Of a DNA stretch of 19,009 bases, positions 9,212-17,217 are shown in pieces. The stretch spans positions 1-19,009 of the forward strand of contig NZ_KQ960753.1 of the NCBI RefSeq assembly GCF_001553345.1, written 5' to 3'. The notes under the pieces are model-generated. The model was not told where the DNA came from. It saw only the letters and a program-made list of their open reading frames with translations, and did not search any database. The stretch is from Veillonella sp. DNF00869 (GTDB taxonomy: Bacteria > Bacillota > Negativicutes > Veillonellales > Veillonellaceae). The translations under genes and the position numbers were made by a program. Numbering within the stretch: position 1 is the first letter of the stretch; every line of letters starts with the position of its first letter.

Positions 9212-10245
9212 TAAGATCGCCCCTTTCGTAATTTACTTGCCACTAACAATCGTTCTAAACGTTGCACATCTGCGGCAGCTCTTCCTAAACCAAGTGCCAC
9301 CGTATCGCCGGGCGTATCTGCAATGCGTACAGGAATGCCTAGTTCCTCTTGGATGTGGCGGTCTAACCCTTCAAGTAAGGACGTACCTCCCGTAAGGAGC
9401 ATGCCACTTTCCATAATATCTGCCACTAATTCAGGTGGTGTTTTTTCCAAAATACTGCGTATAACAACCACCATATCTGCAATAGGTTGTCGCAAAATTT
9501 CATAGACTTCACTTTTACGAATGATACAGCGTTTGGTGAGTCCCGTTTCAGAGTGACGACCTACGATAGTGTATTCCCCTTCGATAGATGGAGCGATCGC
9601 ACAACCAAGAGTTTGCTTAATGTCTTCCACTGTTTCATCGGATACCATAATAGAAAACTCATTACGTATATAATGATATATGGCTTCGTTTAATTCATTA
9701 CCACCAATCCGTGATGTGCGGCTCGCTACTTTACCACCCATAGATAAAATAGCTACATCTGTAGTACTACCGCCAATATCTACAGCCATACTACCACGGG
9801 CCTCAAAGATAGGAAGCCCTGCACCAATCGCTGCTGCCACTGGACTTTCCAGCAAATGAGCTTCCCGAGCTCCTGCCTGAATAATAGCATCTGTCATCGC
9901 TCTTCGCTCTACATCGGTAATCCCACAAGGCACTGCCATGACGACACGAGATCTACGAACCGCCTTGGATGCTTTGTTCATAAAATACTTTAACATAGAC
10001 AACACAATACGATAGTCCACAATAAAGCCCTCTTTCAGAGGACTCATAGGGGCTAATGTTTCTGGATTACGCAATAGCAAGCGATGTGCATCTTCCCCAA
10101 CGGTGACGATATTCTCTTGCTTTGCATCCGTTGCCACGATGGATGGTTCTGATACAACCACCCCTCGACCTTCCACAAAAATATGCGTATGAAAGGTCCC
10201 AATATCTATTCCTAAATCTCTTCCTAATGAAGAAAATAATTTCAT
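9211..10245 (-). CDS. mreB: Actin-like rod shape protein MreB
   Basis: A bacterial actin that forms membrane-associated filaments and positions the wall-elongation complex. The 344 residues align along the whole MreB fold: GIDIGTFHTHIFV (phosphate 1), LESPVAAAIGAGLP, AVDIGGSTTDVA (phosphate 2), RIGGNELNEAI and LLTGGTSLLEGLD (adenosine motif). Several of these differ from the usual family forms (DLGTANT, GGGTTE, GGDxFD, GGGAL), so it is a divergent member. The ATG has AAGGAGA upstream. It is the first gene of the operon; on the minus strand a TATAAT sits at 10303-10308, between the guaA terminator and the start, but I see no good -35 box for it. Confidence 0.93.
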   Translation of the reverse strand: MKLFSSLGRDLGIDIGTFHTHIFVEGRGVVVSEPSIVATDAKQENIVTVGEDAHRLLLRNPETLAPMSPLKEGFIVDYRIVLSMLKYFMNKASKAVRRSRVVMAVPCGITDVERRAMTDAIIQAGAREAHLLESPVAAAIGAGLPIFEARGSMAVDIGGSTTDVAILSMGGKVASRTSRIGGNELNEAIYHYIRNEFSIMVSDETVEDIKQTLGCAIAPSIEGEYTIVGRHSETGLTKRCIIRKSEVYEILRQPIADMVVVIRSILEKTPPELVADIMESGMLLTGGTSLLEGLDRHIQEELGIPVRIADTPGDTVALGLGRAAADVQRLERLLVASKLRKGRS

Positions 10246-10311
10246 CGAATCTCTCCTTATAAAGAATTCCGTATTCTATTAATTGTAACATACTTTAAGG
10301 AGATTATAAAT

Positions 10312-10346
10312 AAAAAAGCCAGCAGAACCTAAGTTCTGCTGGCTTT
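10312..10346 (-). terminator. Intrinsic terminator of guaA
   Basis: A perfect 14-bp stem (AAAGCCAGCAGAAC and its complement) with a 4-nt loop, followed on the minus strand by TTTTTTA. It begins 15 nt after the guaA stop codon and separates guaA from the mreB operon. On the plus strand there is no T-run after the stem, so it is directional. Confidence 0.93.
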
Positions 10347-10361
10347 CAGTATGTCTATTTT

Positions 10362-11897
10362 TTATTCCCACTCAATGGTTGCTGGTGGTTTACTTGTAAT
10401 ATCGTACACGATACGGTTAATGTGGTTTACTTCGTTCACGATACGGCGGGAGATAGTATCCAATACATCATAAGGGATACGTGCCCAATCAGCTGTCATG
10501 AAGTCAGTGGTGGTCACCCCACGCAATGCCAATGTGTAATCATAGGTACGGAAGTCACCCATAACACCTACTGTGCGTGTGCTTGTTAATACCGCGAAGT
10601 ATTGGTTAATGGAACGATCTAAACCAGCTTTTGCAATTTCATCGCGGAAGATGTAATCCGCATCACGCAATACATCTAGTTTATCTTTTGTCACTTCACC
10701 CATGACACGAATCGCAAGACCTGGCCCTGGGAATGGTTGACGCCATACTAGGTAATCTGCCAAACCAAGTTCAGCACCTAATTGACGAACTTCATCTTTG
10801 AACAAGTTGCGAAGTGGTTCGATTAAACCTTTAAAATCTACTACTGCAGGTAATCCACCTACGTTGTGATGAGATTTAATCACTTCTGCTTCACCAGTGC
10901 CAGATTCGATTACGTCTGGATAAATGGTACCTTGTGCTAAGTAATCAACGGAACCAATTTTACGTCCTTCATCTTCGAATACACGAATAAATTCTTCGCC
11001 GATAGCTTTACGTTTCGCTTCTGGATCTTCAAGACCTGCTAATTTTGTTAAGAAACGTTCTTCTGCATCCACACGAATGAAGTGCATACCAGAATCTTTG
11101 AACGCCGCTTCTACTTCGTCACCTTCATTTTTACGCATCAAACCATGGTCAACGAAGATACAAGTTAATTGGTCCCCTACAGCTTTGGAGATTAACGCCG
11201 CTGCTACGGAGCTATCCACACCGCCAGATAATGCCAATAATACTTTGCCATCGCCTACTGTATTGCGAATCTCTTCAATAGCAGTTTTTGCATAGTTTGC
11301 CATCGTCCATTGGCCTGTGCATCCACATACTTCATACAAGAAGTTGTGCAACATTTCTTTACCATGTTCTGTATGCAACACTTCTGCATGGTATTGCATA
11401 GCATATAAACGGCGCTCTTCGTTTTGCATGGCTGCTACAGGGCAATCTTTTGTATGTGCCACGATTTTGAAACCTTCTGGCACTTTTGCCACATAATCTA
11501 CATGGCTCATCCATACGATTTCTTCTTCTGAAAGTCCTTTAAATAATGGTGAGGACACATCTACATGAGTTGGAGTTTTACCAAATTCACGTGTTTCCGC
11601 AGACGTTACATGACCACCTAATGTATGTGCCATAAATTGCATACCATAGCACATACCCAATACTGGAATGCCAAGTTCAAATACTTCCGCTTCCATTTTA
11701 GGAGCATTGTCTTCGTATACGCTAGCAGGACCACCTGTGAAGATGATACCTTTTGGCTGTAATTCTTTAATTTTTTCTAATGCTTTATTGTACGGATATA
11801 CCTCACAATACACATTATTTTCACGTACACGACGCGCGATCAGTTGGTTATATTGACCACCAAAGTCAACGACAACAACCATCTCTTTTTGTTCCAT
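10362..11897 (-). CDS. guaA: GMP synthase (glutamine-hydrolysing)
   Basis: Converts XMP, ATP and glutamine to GMP, the last step of guanine nucleotide synthesis; a soluble enzyme. The 511 residues hold an N-terminal class I glutamine amidotransferase with nucleophile C83 (GMCYGMQ) and H170/E172 (QYHAEV, where most family members have a Pro in place of the Ala). The ATP pyrophosphatase P-loop SGGVDSS (224-230) comes next, and the C-terminal dimerisation domain ends in PPATIEWE. The ATG at 11897 has GGGAGGA upstream; an in-frame TTG 15 nt earlier lies before that ribosome binding site. It is a single-gene transcript with its own promoter and a strong terminator. Confidence 0.97.
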   Translation of the reverse strand: MEQKEMVVVVDFGGQYNQLIARRVRENNVYCEVYPYNKALEKIKELQPKGIIFTGGPASVYEDNAPKMEAEVFELGIPVLGMCYGMQFMAHTLGGHVTSAETREFGKTPTHVDVSSPLFKGLSEEEIVWMSHVDYVAKVPEGFKIVAHTKDCPVAAMQNEERRLYAMQYHAEVLHTEHGKEMLHNFLYEVCGCTGQWTMANYAKTAIEEIRNTVGDGKVLLALSGGVDSSVAAALISKAVGDQLTCIFVDHGLMRKNEGDEVEAAFKDSGMHFIRVDAEERFLTKLAGLEDPEAKRKAIGEEFIRVFEDEGRKIGSVDYLAQGTIYPDVIESGTGEAEVIKSHHNVGGLPAVVDFKGLIEPLRNLFKDEVRQLGAELGLADYLVWRQPFPGPGLAIRVMGEVTKDKLDVLRDADYIFRDEIAKAGLDRSINQYFAVLTSTRTVGVMGDFRTYDYTLALRGVTTTDFMTADWARIPYDVLDTISRRIVNEVNHINRIVYDITSKPPATIEWE

Positions 11898-11955
11898 TCT
11901 GTCCTCCCACAATCTTCTGTTTATAACTTCAATATATAAACACTATATATTAAAT

Positions 11956-11984
11956 ATTATACCCTATGCACTAAATTTTGACTA
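11956..11984 (-). promoter_or_regulatory. Probable guaA promoter
   Basis: On the minus strand a consensus -10 box TATAAT (11956-11961) is preceded by a 17-nt spacer and TAGTCA (11979-11984), which matches the -35 consensus at four of six positions and overlaps the hydG stop codon. The predicted start leaves a leader of about 50 nt, too short for a guanine riboswitch. Confidence 0.55.
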
Positions 11985-13400
11985 GAATCGGAAGTCACGT
12001 TCTCCCTCTTCCATTTGCGCAATATAAGCTTTGGATTTTTCTTTCACTAGATCATTTTTAATGGAGTCTAATTGCACGTCGATAACAGCCGCACCAACAG
12101 CTTTTGTTTCCTCATCTGCATAGTCTAGTAAATACTCTTTCAATGTCATCAACGCATTCGGTTGACAGCAGTTGGAAATTTGTCCACTCTTAGCCAGTGC
12201 CATAAAGCGGTCACCTGTACGTCCTTCACGGTAGCAAGCCGTACAGAAACTTGGTACATATCCTAATTGCAATAACCATTCCACAATTTCATCCAAGGAA
12301 CGGCGGTCACTCGTATCAAATTGAGCAGAATTTTCTTCTTCTGGTTCTTCTTCTACATAGCCACCGACAGATGTACGAGACCCTCCAGAAATTTGCGAGA
12401 TACCTAAGGCTAAACCACGTTCACGCATAGCTTGACTTTCACGAGTAGACATAATCATACCTGCATACGGTGCAGACACACGAATCAAAGCTACGATTTT
12501 TTCAAAAATATCGTCTGGTACAGCATTACTGAAATCATCTACATCGATATCATCAGCTGGACAAATTCGAGGCACACTGATCGTATGCGGGCCTACACCA
12601 AACTTCGCTTCTAAATGTTCTGCATGCATCAACAAGCCTACGAAGTCATATTTGTAGTGTTCCAATCCATAAAGGACGCCAATGCCCACGTCATCAATAC
12701 CTGCCTCCATAGCGCGATCCATAGCCGTTGTATGGTATGCATAATCGCTCTTAGGGCCTGTTGGATGAAGGGCTTCATAGTTTTCTTTATTATATGTTTC
12801 TTGGAACAATGTGTACGTACCAATACCTGCCTCATGTAATTTTCGATAATCTTCTACTTCACACGCCGCAATATTGACATTGACTCGACGTATTTCTCCA
12901 TTATCTTTTTTGATGGAGTAAATCGTATCAATACATTCCAAAATATATTCCAGTGGATTTTCCAATGGATGTTCGCCAGATTCGATAACAATCCGTTTAT
13001 GCCCCATGGCTTCTAAGGCCATTACTTCTTCACGGACTTGATCTTGGTTTAATTTTTTACGAGTGATGGTTTTATTTTTTGCATGGTATGGGCAGTAGAC
13101 ACAACCATTGATACAATAGTTTGATAAATACAAAGGAGCAAATAATACAATACGATTGCCATAAATCGCTTGTTTAATCTCTTTTGCTAAAGCAAATAAT
13201 TTTTCCTTATATTCTGGCAAAGGACATTCTAACAGTACCATCGCCTCACGGTGGTTTAATCCTACACGAGTTTTTGCCTTTTCTAATATAGCATCCAATA
13301 AAGGACGGTTTTCCTTATTTTCTTCTGCATATTGTAAAGTGGCTAGAATCTCTTCGTGATTAATAAATTCTTCCGCCTTGGAAGAGCGTACATCATACAT
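11982..13400 (-). CDS. hydG: [FeFe]-hydrogenase maturase HydG (tyrosine lyase)
   Basis: A radical SAM enzyme that cleaves tyrosine to p-cresol and dehydroglycine, giving the CO and CN ligands used to build the H-cluster of [FeFe] hydrogenase. The 472 residues match HydG length. The SAM cluster motif CINGCVYC (C96, C100, C103) lies at the start of the TIM barrel. The C-terminal auxiliary cluster motif CTACYREGRTGDRFM (C386, C389) plus C411/C412 separates HydG from ThiH. The ATG at 13400 has AAGGAG 7 nt upstream; an ORF extension of 35 residues upstream is in the leader and unlikely to be translated. No hydrogenase or other maturase gene is adjacent, so the partners must lie elsewhere. It implies a hydrogen-producing fermentation. 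Confidence 0.96.
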   Translation of the reverse strand: MYDVRSSKAEEFINHEEILATLQYAEENKENRPLLDAILEKAKTRVGLNHREAMVLLECPLPEYKEKLFALAKEIKQAIYGNRIVLFAPLYLSNYCINGCVYCPYHAKNKTITRKKLNQDQVREEVMALEAMGHKRIVIESGEHPLENPLEYILECIDTIYSIKKDNGEIRRVNVNIAACEVEDYRKLHEAGIGTYTLFQETYNKENYEALHPTGPKSDYAYHTTAMDRAMEAGIDDVGIGVLYGLEHYKYDFVGLLMHAEHLEAKFGVGPHTISVPRICPADDIDVDDFSNAVPDDIFEKIVALIRVSAPYAGMIMSTRESQAMRERGLALGISQISGGSRTSVGGYVEEEPEEENSAQFDTSDRRSLDEIVEWLLQLGYVPSFCTACYREGRTGDRFMALAKSGQISNCCQPNALMTLKEYLLDYADEETKAVGAAVIDVQLDSIKNDLVKEKSKAYIAQMEEGERDFRF

Positions 13401-13560
13401 AGTAAACTCCTTTTCTACTGACTTAGTAGATCTATCACATTCCCCGCTTAGGTTATCTATATACAGCGTATCCCAAGAGGAAACTTTCAATATACTATAT
13501 GGCAACAGCCACTAGGTGTTGCCCGCTTCTGGGTATACCGATTTTATTAGATATAGCCTT
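13401..13560 (-). promoter_or_regulatory. Foldable leader of hydG
   Basis: Between the predicted transcription start (about 13560) and the hydG ATG lie 160 nt that can form nested helices on the minus strand. A closing stem pairs 13551-13556 with 13457-13462 (CTATAT/ATATAG). An inner stem pairs 13531-13538 with 13468-13474, with one bulged base. A 7-bp hairpin (GGCAACA, 13501-13523) sits inside, and CTACT/AGTAG forms a small hairpin just before the Shine-Dalgarno. I do not recognise a named riboswitch; no T-box GGTGG motif is seen. Structure is read by eye. Confidence 0.35.
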
Positions 13561-13566
13561 TCTTTT

Positions 13567-13595
13567 ATTATACTCCACTTATGAATCAATGTATA
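13567..13595 (-). promoter_or_regulatory. Probable hydG promoter
   Basis: A consensus TATAAT (13567-13572) on the minus strand lies 17 nt after TATACA (13590-13595), a four-of-six match to the -35 consensus. The rest of 13596-13700 is AT-rich and I see no gene in it. Confidence 0.5.
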
Positions 13596-13702
13596 TAAAA
13601 TTAGCCTATATTATGAAAGCAATTGTTAATACTATGTATGCATAAACAGAAATATACATCTATTCATTTGTTCATTTTGAAAGTTTCCTGCCCCATGCAA
13701 AC

Positions 13703-13740
13703 AAAAAAGGCCACCAGATATTACTATCTAGAGACCTTTT
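13703..13740 (-). terminator. Intrinsic terminator of the rplU-prp-rpmA operon
   Basis: A 16-bp stem (13705-13720 with 13725-13740, one mismatch and two G-U pairs) with a TTAC/GTAA loop. On the minus strand it ends in TTTTTTG, 13 nt after the rpmA stop. No obg gene follows rpmA here, unlike in many Firmicutes. Confidence 0.9.
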
Positions 13741-13753
13741 ATATGTGTTATGA

Positions 13754-14041
13754 TTAAGCTTCTACAGGGTATACAGAAACTTTACGGTTATAACGACCAG
13801 CACGTTCAAATGCTACACGGCCAGGAACCAATGCAAACAAAGTATCATCTTTGCCGATACCTACGTTAGCGCCTGGATGGAAATGTGTACCACGTTGACG
13901 AACTAGGATGTTACCACTTTTTACAGTAGAACCGTCATGGCATTTAACTCCAAGACGTTTGGACTCGGAATCACGACCATTTTTTGTACTGGAAGCACCT
14001 TTTTTAGATGCGAATAGTTGTAATTGGATATTGAATAACAT
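13754..14041 (-). CDS. rpmA: Ribosomal protein L27 with cleavable N-terminal extension
   Basis: A large-subunit protein whose N-terminus reaches the peptidyl transferase centre. The 95 residues begin [15 protein letters not shown]. In Firmicutes such an extension is removed after the Phe-Phe/Leu-Phe-Ala motif by the Prp protease, leaving SKKG as the mature start; here the motif reads QLFA-SKKG. The rest ([16 protein letters not shown], and [13 protein letters not shown]) is typical L27. The ATG at 14041 has AGGAGGTGA upstream; a GTG 9 nt earlier lies inside that Shine-Dalgarno and is not the start. It is last in the operon, 12 nt after prp. Confidence 0.96.
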   Translation of the reverse strand: MLFNIQLQLFASKKGASSTKNGRDSESKRLGVKCHDGSTVKSGNILVRQRGTHFHPGANVGIGKDDTLFALVPGRVAFERAGRYNRKVSVYPVEA

Positions 14042-14053
14042 GTAGTTCACCTC

Positions 14054-14368
14054 CTATTGTTCACTCACTCTAACAAAATCACTATATTGATCCGCCACAT
14101 TCTTGATACCAAGAAGCATCGTTTCTAATATAGTTTGTCCTCTTTCAGTAACAGGTTCTGAAAGTAGGATATGTAACTCACCGTCTTCTATTTGGTACTC
14201 CATGGATTGCTTAGCCACCTCATGAAGACCTAAGATCGATGTCTGTGAAAGCATGGATATAGCGGCACATACAATATCTTCTCCGTAAGGACCTGCTTCA
14301 GCATGTCCTCGAAAATGACATTCTATGATCTGCCCTAATCGATTGCGTTTCACATCAATGTGAGTCAT
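14054..14368 (-). CDS. prp: Ribosomal-processing cysteine protease Prp
   Basis: Cleaves the N-terminal extension of ribosomal protein L27, an essential step in bacteria that carry the extension. The 104 residues contain the signature FRGHAEAGPYGEDIVCAAIS, with catalytic H22 and C34. Gene order rplU-prp-rpmA is the usual one and places the protease beside its substrate. The ATG at 14368 follows the rplU stop by 5 nt; only a weak GAGG lies upstream, so it may depend on translational coupling with rplU. Formerly named ysxB or DUF464. Confidence 0.95.
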   Translation of the reverse strand: MTHIDVKRNRLGQIIECHFRGHAEAGPYGEDIVCAAISMLSQTSILGLHEVAKQSMEYQIEDGELHILLSEPVTERGQTILETMLLGIKNVADQYSDFVRVSEQ

Positions 14369-14373
14369 GATAC

Positions 14374-14685
14374 TTACGCCTCGATTTTTTCGATGCGAAC
14401 TTTAGTGAATGGTTGGCGATGGCCTTGACGACGACGATAGTTGGATTTCGCTTTGTATTTGAAAACCAAGATCTTTTTCGCTTTACCATGTTCAAGTACT
14501 GTACCAGTAACTTTTGCACCGTCCACAAGTGGTGTACCAACTTTAACATCACCGTCTTTAACTACAGTTACAACTTCGTCAAAAGAAACAGTTCCTTCAG
14601 CTGCTACATCCAATTTTTCAATAGTGATTACATCGCCTTCGGAAACGCGATATTGTTTACCACCAGTTTTAATAATTGCGTACAT
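14374..14685 (-). CDS. rplU: Ribosomal protein L21
   Basis: A 103-residue large-subunit protein that binds 23S rRNA, exactly the common length. Motifs seen are [14 protein letters not shown] at the start and [18 protein letters not shown] near the end, the conserved rRNA-binding basic segment. The ATG at 14685 has AAGGAGGTG upstream. The frame stays open 38 codons further upstream, but that part is the untranslated leader. First gene of the rplU-prp-rpmA operon. Confidence 0.97.
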   Translation of the reverse strand: MYAIIKTGGKQYRVSEGDVITIEKLDVAAEGTVSFDEVVTVVKDGDVKVGTPLVDGAKVTGTVLEHGKAKKILVFKYKAKSNYRRRQGHRQPFTKVRIEKIEA

Positions 14686-14795
14686 TATGACACCTCCTTG
14701 TATTCGTACTCGCTGAATGCGGTTATCTAGCCGAAGCCAAATATTATTGACCTCTTCATGCGGCTTGCAATAGTTGGGCGTACCCAAACTACGAC
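14686..14795 (-). promoter_or_regulatory. Structured leader of rplU (candidate L21 leader)
   Basis: The roughly 110-nt untranslated region folds by eye into a hairpin at 14771-14791 (TAGTTTGGG with CCCAACTA, TACG loop, one bulge), a longer hairpin closed by AGCCG/CGGCT with AAG/CTT above a bulge (about 14729-14766), and a small CGC/GCG hairpin before the Shine-Dalgarno. Firmicutes often carry an autoregulatory L21 leader at this place; whether this one belongs to that family needs a covariance-model comparison. Confidence 0.5.
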
Positions 14796-14801
14796 TCAAT
14801 T

Positions 14802-14831
14802 ATTATACATGACAAGCACCGTTTATGTCAA
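14802..14831 (-). promoter_or_regulatory. Promoter of the rplU operon
   Basis: On the minus strand a perfect TTGACA (14826-14831) is followed after 18 nt by a perfect TATAAT (14802-14807), giving a start near 14795. It is one of the strongest promoters in the window. The stretch from here to the exporter stop at 14923 holds nothing else that I can recognise, and no terminator for the exporter gene. Confidence 0.88.
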
Positions 14832-14922
14832 CGAAAGAAACCTAATTTTTTCTATCTCTATAGACTCAATACTTGCCGATTTCACTACCTTTACCCACAA
14901 TACTTTGGCTATAGTAATACAC

Positions 14923-16107
14923 CTATGCCCTAGGGCGAGCAAATCGATAATAGCAAAGAAGTGCTGCCAAGGAACATATCACCATGGTAATTCCCATAGG
15001 AATTGCCGTATGTGACCCTCCGATCCCCACAATAGGTGACACAACACCTGCAGACATCATGGAGAAAAACCCTAATAAGGCAGATGCACTACCTGCTAGG
15101 TGACCGTAATTTGCCATAGCCATAGAAAAACTAGCCGCCCCGAATAGAGACACCGTCCCTACGGTAAAGAATAAAATTGTGGTCACCACTAAGAATGGTA
15201 TATTCAGTGCCATAGCTCCTAAGAACAAAGTGGATCCTAGGAATAGCACACACAAACTACCGTGCAACAATTGGTAATCCTTAATAACATTACTCAAACG
15301 AGAGCTAATTATACTAAACAAAATGATACCACAACTGTTGATGCCAAATATATAACTAAATTGTTGCGCATCCAACCCAAAAATATTTTGATACACAAAG
15401 GATGATCCACTAATGTAACAAAAGAAGGCTCCAAAAGCAAAGCATTGAATACCGCATTGTCCTAAAAAAGCTTTGTCTTTTAATAGCATCTTATAGTTTT
15501 TGAGCGCCTCTTGAATGCCCCCTGCTACACGCTGTTCTGTTGGTAAGCTTTCACGGAATAGAATGGACCCCACGAGAAGAAGAATCGCAAAGCCTGCTAA
15601 AACGACGAAAATGAATCTCCACGTTTCATATGCCAAAATTTGTCCTCCCACTAATGGAGCAATAACAGGCGCCAAGCCATTGACCATCATCAATGATGCC
15701 AACAACTTAATTAGAGCCGCCCCCGATGCATGGTCACGAGCGATAGCTTTAGAGATAACTACTCCAAAGGAACCCGTCACACCTTGCAAAAATCGACCCA
15801 ACAAAAGTACTTCAATATTTGGTGCATAAGCGCAAACCATGGTAGCTACTACACAAAGTAGGTTTCCCACAATGAGTGGTCTCTTGCGACCTAGCACATC
15901 GCTGATAGGTCCTGCAAAGAGTTGTCCCACTGCAATACCGATGGTCATAATGCCGATGGTCATTTGAATATTTGATGCCGATGTATCCAGTTCTCCAGGC
16001 ATAATCGGCAAGGCTGGCAAATACATATCCGTCGCCAATGGCGTTACCGCTGTGAGCAATCCTAAGAATATAATTAAAAACAATGAAACAGACTTACTTT
16101 CCTTCAT
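14923..16107 (-). CDS. Bcr/CflA-type multidrug efflux MFS transporter
   Basis: A 394-residue, 12-helix proton-driven exporter of the DHA1 group. The N-terminal LATDMYLPALPIM after the first helix is the Bcr/CflA signature, and motif A is seen as GPISDVLGRKRPLI between helices 2 and 3. Motif C-like Gly/Pro residues occur in helix 5 (MMVNGLAPVIAPLVGG). Likely substrates in the family are chloramphenicol, bicyclomycin or sulfonamide-like drugs, or cysteine/dipeptides; the substrate here cannot be read. The ATG at 16107 has AAAGGAA upstream and lies inside the last 14 nt of queG, so it is probably coupled to that gene. An in-frame upstream start would be deeper in queG. Confidence 0.9.
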   Translation of the reverse strand: MKESKSVSLFLIIFLGLLTAVTPLATDMYLPALPIMPGELDTSASNIQMTIGIMTIGIAVGQLFAGPISDVLGRKRPLIVGNLLCVVATMVCAYAPNIEVLLLGRFLQGVTGSFGVVISKAIARDHASGAALIKLLASLMMVNGLAPVIAPLVGGQILAYETWRFIFVVLAGFAILLLVGSILFRESLPTEQRVAGGIQEALKNYKMLLKDKAFLGQCGIQCFAFGAFFCYISGSSFVYQNIFGLDAQQFSYIFGINSCGIILFSIISSRLSNVIKDYQLLHGSLCVLFLGSTLFLGAMALNIPFLVVTTILFFTVGTVSLFGAASFSMAMANYGHLAGSASALLGFFSMMSAGVVSPIVGIGGSHTAIPMGITMVICSLAALLCYYRFARPRA

Positions 16108-16987
16108 GCTTTTCCTTTCTAACAATCTCCGCATTGCGAAGCAACACTTTTTTTCCTCGCCAAGCCCATGCTTTGTGGCCGTACTTCGCTTTAAACTCCT
16201 TATTCGTCATTCCTTCTAATTCCTCCATCTCAATGTAGGATGTAACCTGTTGAAACTCTGGTATAGGCGTCATAGGAATATCTCGATTGTGAGGGCACAC
16301 CTCCTGGCATACATCACACCCAAAAATGAGAGGTGTTTTACCAATAATTCGTTCTTCTTCCTCTGAAAGTTCCCCTTTACATTGGGTAAGATAACTTTTA
16401 CAGGTTCGATAATCTAAATGATCTCCTTGTAAGGCCTTACCAGGGCAAGCACGCAAACAAGCACCACATTGCAGACAGCTCTGTGCAAGCGGTACAGAAG
16501 GAGACAATTCCAACGTCGTCATAATAGTGCCAATAACAGTATAGGAGCCCCACGTAGGGTTAATAAACGTTTGGTTCCACCCATAAAACCCTAAGCCTGC
16601 CAAGTATGCCATATACCGATCCGCTAAAGGTGACGTATCACAATGAATCTCGTATATTTCGTCAGGATAGCGCTCACGCAAAATATCCACCAGTCGTTCC
16701 AAATACTGTCGTACCACAACATGATAATCATCGCCCCAACAGTACCTAGCTAAATTCGTCACTCCTTCCCTAGGCATATAATAAGGAAACAAACAGACTA
16801 TAGCGGACTTCGGTGAAGCAATAGTCGTGGACCCCTGCAATCGTTCTTCAATACTTCCATTCGTAAACGGACAAGGATAGGGCGTATCCAAATGTAACGA
16901 CGCCTCCATCGGCAATGGCCAAGACGCCACCCCCACCGCAGGAATATTTAATTGTATCGCTAATTCTTCAAGTTCTAAATTTGTCAT
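16094..16987 (-). CDS. queG: Epoxyqueuosine reductase QueG, short form
   Basis: A cobalamin-dependent iron-sulfur enzyme that reduces epoxyqueuosine to queuosine in tRNA, the last step of that modification. The 297 residues contain the N-terminal cobalamin-binding domain with CDTSPLADR (about 116-124) and two 4Fe-4S motifs: CLQCGACLRAC (C171, C174, C177, C181 region) and CDVCQEVCPHN (C224, C227, C231). The protein stops shortly after the WRGKKVLLRNA segment, where longer homologues (around 380 residues) continue into HEAT-like repeats used in tRNA contact; short forms are known. The ATG has no Shine-Dalgarno, and a TATAAT lies just 7 nt upstream. Followed, with overlap, by the MFS exporter. 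Confidence 0.92.
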   Translation of the reverse strand: MTNLELEELAIQLNIPAVGVASWPLPMEASLHLDTPYPCPFTNGSIEERLQGSTTIASPKSAIVCLFPYYMPREGVTNLARYCWGDDYHVVVRQYLERLVDILRERYPDEIYEIHCDTSPLADRYMAYLAGLGFYGWNQTFINPTWGSYTVIGTIMTTLELSPSVPLAQSCLQCGACLRACPGKALQGDHLDYRTCKSYLTQCKGELSEEEERIIGKTPLIFGCDVCQEVCPHNRDIPMTPIPEFQQVTSYIEMEELEGMTNKEFKAKYGHKAWAWRGKKVLLRNAEIVRKEKHEGK

Positions 16988-16993
16988 GCATTC

Positions 16994-16999
16994 ATTATA
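16994..16999 (-). promoter_or_regulatory. -10 box just upstream of queG
   Basis: TATAAT on the minus strand ends 6 nt before the queG ATG, so a transcript from it would start at or next to the initiation codon. No convincing -35 box is seen at 16-18 nt spacing. The following 17000-17150 is AT-rich and holds no gene that I can support. Confidence 0.4.
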
Positions 17000-17150
17000 C
17001 TATACAATCCATAGGTTTTATATATAAACAGCCACTCATATATCATATCAATTACGAACAAAGACTATGCATTTGGGGAAGCTTTATTTTAAATTATAGT
17101 TTTCTCTGGAAGTACTACCAAAAAACTCAAAACTAATCCCGCTCTCTAAA

Positions 17151-17182
17151 GAATGCAGTTAAGCGTAGCAGAACAAGAGACA
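17151..17182. repeat. Deleted remnant of the palindromic repeat family
   Basis: GCAGTTAAGCGTAGCAG (17155-17171) matches the 5' part of the copy at 17527-17722, and is joined directly to ACAAGAGAC, which matches the 3' end of the copies at 1-95 and 18786-18980. The whole central hairpin is missing. The remnant ends at the -35 box of the antisense promoter. Confidence 0.55.
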
Positions 17183-17211
17183 TTGTCATGGCCTATATAC
17201 TATGCTATAAT
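17183..17211 (+). promoter_or_regulatory. Promoter of the antisense (antitoxin) RNA
   Basis: TTGTCA (17183-17188), 17-nt spacer, TATAAT (17206-17211): five of six and six of six matches at ideal spacing. It faces the small peptide gene at 17329-17409 and no plus-strand protein gene lies within reach before the hairpin at 17281-17326. Confidence 0.7.
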
Positions 17212-17217
17212 TAAAAC

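Noticed and set aside
11898..11981. Guanine riboswitch upstream of guaA
   Set aside because: The predicted leader is about 50 nt of AT-rich sequence with no aptamer-like helices.
13401..13505. N-terminal extension of HydG by 35 residues
   Set aside because: The ATG at 13400 has a strong Shine-Dalgarno and gives the normal HydG length; the upstream part overlaps the structured leader.
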